This document shows, in pieces, positions 35,401-35,985 of a stretch of 35,985 bases of DNA. The notes under the pieces are model-generated. The model had not been told where the DNA came from and ran no database searches. It worked only from the letters and a program-made list of their open reading frames with translations. The translations under genes were made by a program, and so were the position numbers. This stretch comes from Chitinophagales bacterium. Lineage in GTDB: Bacteria > Bacteroidota > Bacteroidia > Chitinophagales > JADJOU01. Position 1 is the first letter of the stretch, and each line of letters starts with the position of its first letter. The DNA is taken from positions 1 to 35,985 of the forward strand of contig JALOMB010000014.1 of the NCBI GenBank assembly GCA_025455685.1. The letters are read 5' to 3'.

Positions 35401-35945
35401 ATCTTACTGTGGATTCCAGCCTTAGAGATAGACAAATCTCAGCGGATCCAGACACTATAGCGTTTAGAAGTATCTCAAACCTTTCTATTCTTAGTCCTGC
35501 AGCAGTTTCCTTTCTCTGGTCAGAAGATTCTACACTAAGCGCCCTCAATACTCAGTTCCCTCAAGCCAGTCCACTTGAAGAAACTATGTATTATGTAACC
35601 CTTACTAATGCCAAAGGGTGTCAAGATCTGGACTCAATTAAGGTATATGTATATTACGAAGTCTGTGATGACCCTGAAGTGTTTATCCCCAATACCTTTA
35701 CCCCAAATCAAGACGGACAAAACGATATTTTTCAAATTCGAGGCGACAATTTAACATCAACCTATCTTATGGTTTATGATAAATGGGGACAAAAGGTTTT
35801 TGAAAGCGGTGGAGAAATCACGGGTTGGGATGGTACATTTCAAGGTAAATATTTACCAAATGGAGTATATTACTACTATGCAGCGTATAGTTGCTATGGC
35901 AATAGGAAAAACGCTAAAAAAGGAACTATAATGCTCATCAAATGA
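32484..35945 (+). CDS. Large secreted protein with SBBP-type propeller and T9SS type B (gliding motility C-terminal) domain
   Basis: 1153 aa from the ATG at 32484 (five residues shorter than the open frame from a TTG inside the promoter box). A signal peptide ends near 18 (SLNAQ). The N-terminal part (about 19-190) begins LWIENKGQYPAKV, the DUF7948-type start. A beta-propeller with SBBP-like repeats follows, visible as recurring strands such as GSYYGGSQNDIINDIS, STYYGGNGMEGLSD and KYGSFFGAQN. PKD/Ig-like modules make the second half. The last 85 residues (FIPNTFTPNQDGQNDIFQIR, then YDKWGQKVFE to KKGTIMLIK) are the gliding-motility-associated C-terminal (type B CTD) domain. The protein is predicted T9SS surface cargo. 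Its stop overlaps the next start by 2 bases, as usually seen before a PorP/SprF gene. Confidence 0.9.
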   Translation: MKIIYFLVIFSIMSLNAQHLWIENKGQYPAKVIASMDMKGQKIFLEKGRLVFHQYENIDKHDKLIEDSIKCHAYSLNWLNHTMTQNISWHQRDSGLYHFYLGKDTSKWASNCRAFQKIKVSNLYPGVDLELFGTPNGLKYQYIVAPNTDISQIQIEFKDIKKVLINEQGSLLVQTTLGVNFDDKPMAFLKETKEQIPISFALRKNQVFFDLAQSSFSDTLYIDPEIIFSSFTGSSADNFGTTATYDAEENLYGSGTVFNIGYPITTGAYRTGFSGKSVIGVSKFDKTGRFFHYSAQIGGNGSDVPNSIYVNKKNELLIFGVTSSSDYPTTASAVMTNQPALQTGSASFTSGYGVNFERSADIIVSKLSANGSQLLASTYYGGNGMEGLSDFTDLVRCYGDHFRGKIEENSLGHIVVGSCTNSTNLPYINGFQKTNGGGWDGLLLTFNSDLSQVLYGSYYGGSQNDIINDISLNQSNEVYATGVSRSTNLQGINGFDPTPKGGNDGFVVKFSADFNNIPNGTYVSTANYDNIYLISYSPFTNSVFIAGQTDHNLSNYYILNSNFPSQNKGQFIMELSENLSTKVRSMAFGTEDRYPDLVFTSFRVDDCKNINLAAYSFGEFKDNNGVDQAMNATGLPTTLDALFPNVLASNGNAFYFMIIEQNMNSLKYGSFFGAQNSTLHVDGGTSRFDEKGILYQAVCAACSNSSFPIYVNDKSVVSSTRNSNNCNLGVIKFNFTIRPKARFEIDLDCQGGITNLLDYDSTQNNAKSLWLINDSIRYNSHKIYHRFSKTGSQKIQHILSIANGECIVYDTFTRFVFVPNGDTVILDTIYNCTVNLEIGLTDTLNFPKPYTTSWYPNKNLVSISPNRAVVSPKESIDYIMTLNIDNCLMHYKFPIAKFGFEYELIQTENKCLQDTVKLVGQSHANKIFEYKPKNTYFVALNDTTMLIRIDSPHWFNYIIKDTITGCSYENEIYLTVDSSLRDRQISADPDTIAFRSISNLSILSPAAVSFLWSEDSTLSALNTQFPQASPLEETMYYVTLTNAKGCQDLDSIKVYVYYEVCDDPEVFIPNTFTPNQDGQNDIFQIRGDNLTSTYLMVYDKWGQKVFESGGEITGWDGTFQGKYLPNGVYYYYAAYSCYGNRKNAKKGTIMLIK

Positions 35946-35985
35946 GGCAAATGATTATTTTGATTTTGGGAATGCAGTCACTATT
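35942..35985 (+). CDS. Start of a further gene, possible PorP/SprF-type protein (truncated at window edge)
   Basis: The ATG at 35942 overlaps the previous stop (ATGA) and opens MRQMIILILGMQSL, an apparent signal peptide, before the window ends. In Bacteroidota, type B T9SS cargo genes are commonly followed by a PorP/SprF-family outer-membrane protein, so that is the most likely identity. Only 14 codons are visible, so the identity is inferred from position. Confidence 0.4.
   Translation, partial: MRQMIILILGMQSL

Overview
The window is a stretch of an AT-rich chromosome from a Bacteroidota bacterium, most likely a member of the Saprospiria/Chitinophagia-like gliding or environmental lineages. 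The evidence is the gene set (BatD/BatE, RicT-type PSP1 protein, GldH, type IX secretion cargo with type A and type B C-terminal sorting domains, the ileS-dksA-lspA order, a mitochondrial-type aconitase) and the promoters, which repeatedly match the Bacteroidota -7 box TAnnTTTG. The exact genus cannot be told from the sequence alone. It looks like ordinary chromosome: no rRNA, tRNA, CRISPR array, intact insertion sequence or prophage was seen.

Layout. 1-991: end of batD and all of batE. 1018-4894: a tightly packed plus-strand operon holB-ricT-gldH-lipoprotein-ECF sigma factor, with genes overlapping by a few bases. 4966-5924: a damaged segment with a frameshifted small membrane protein (probable sigma-factor partner) and a YgjP/M48-like metallopeptidase whose N-terminus is unclear. 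6018-8886 (minus): an operon of two tandem paralogous secreted proteins that resemble phage tail-collar/fibre tips, followed by a Skp/OmpH-like chaperone. 9022-9840: sterol-desaturase family membrane hydroxylase. 10030-14069: secreted subtilase, recJ and lptB in one operon. 14076-16307 (minus): a membrane-anchored protein with eight 72-bp repeats and a helix-hairpin-helix end, then an OmpA-domain protein upstream of it. 16401-17331: rlmH and a cysteine-cluster protein. 17415-19430: large secreted M43 metalloprotease closed by a strong terminator. 19482-19896: gene-poor stretch with a decayed ORF. 19897-22170 (minus): aconitase. 22384-24311 (minus): two translationally coupled unknown genes. 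24397-25032: YhhN-family membrane protein. 25092-29579: ileS-dksA-lspA. 29574-32406 (minus): rarA, rnz and a small outer-membrane barrel. 32484-35945: giant type IX secretion type B cargo with an SBBP-type propeller, followed by the first codons of another secreted protein.

Themes. Housekeeping functions (replication clamp loading, tRNA charging, rRNA methylation, lipoprotein and LPS export, TCA cycle) are interleaved with envelope and surface genes. At least three proteins are predicted T9SS cargo. The most unusual items are the tandem tail-fibre-like surface protein operon with its own Skp-like chaperone, the expanding 72-bp repeat protein with beta-type AHNAK-like periodicity, the frameshifted sigma-factor partner region, and promoter boxes that lie inside or directly against the apparent N-termini of several ORFs and so move their starts.
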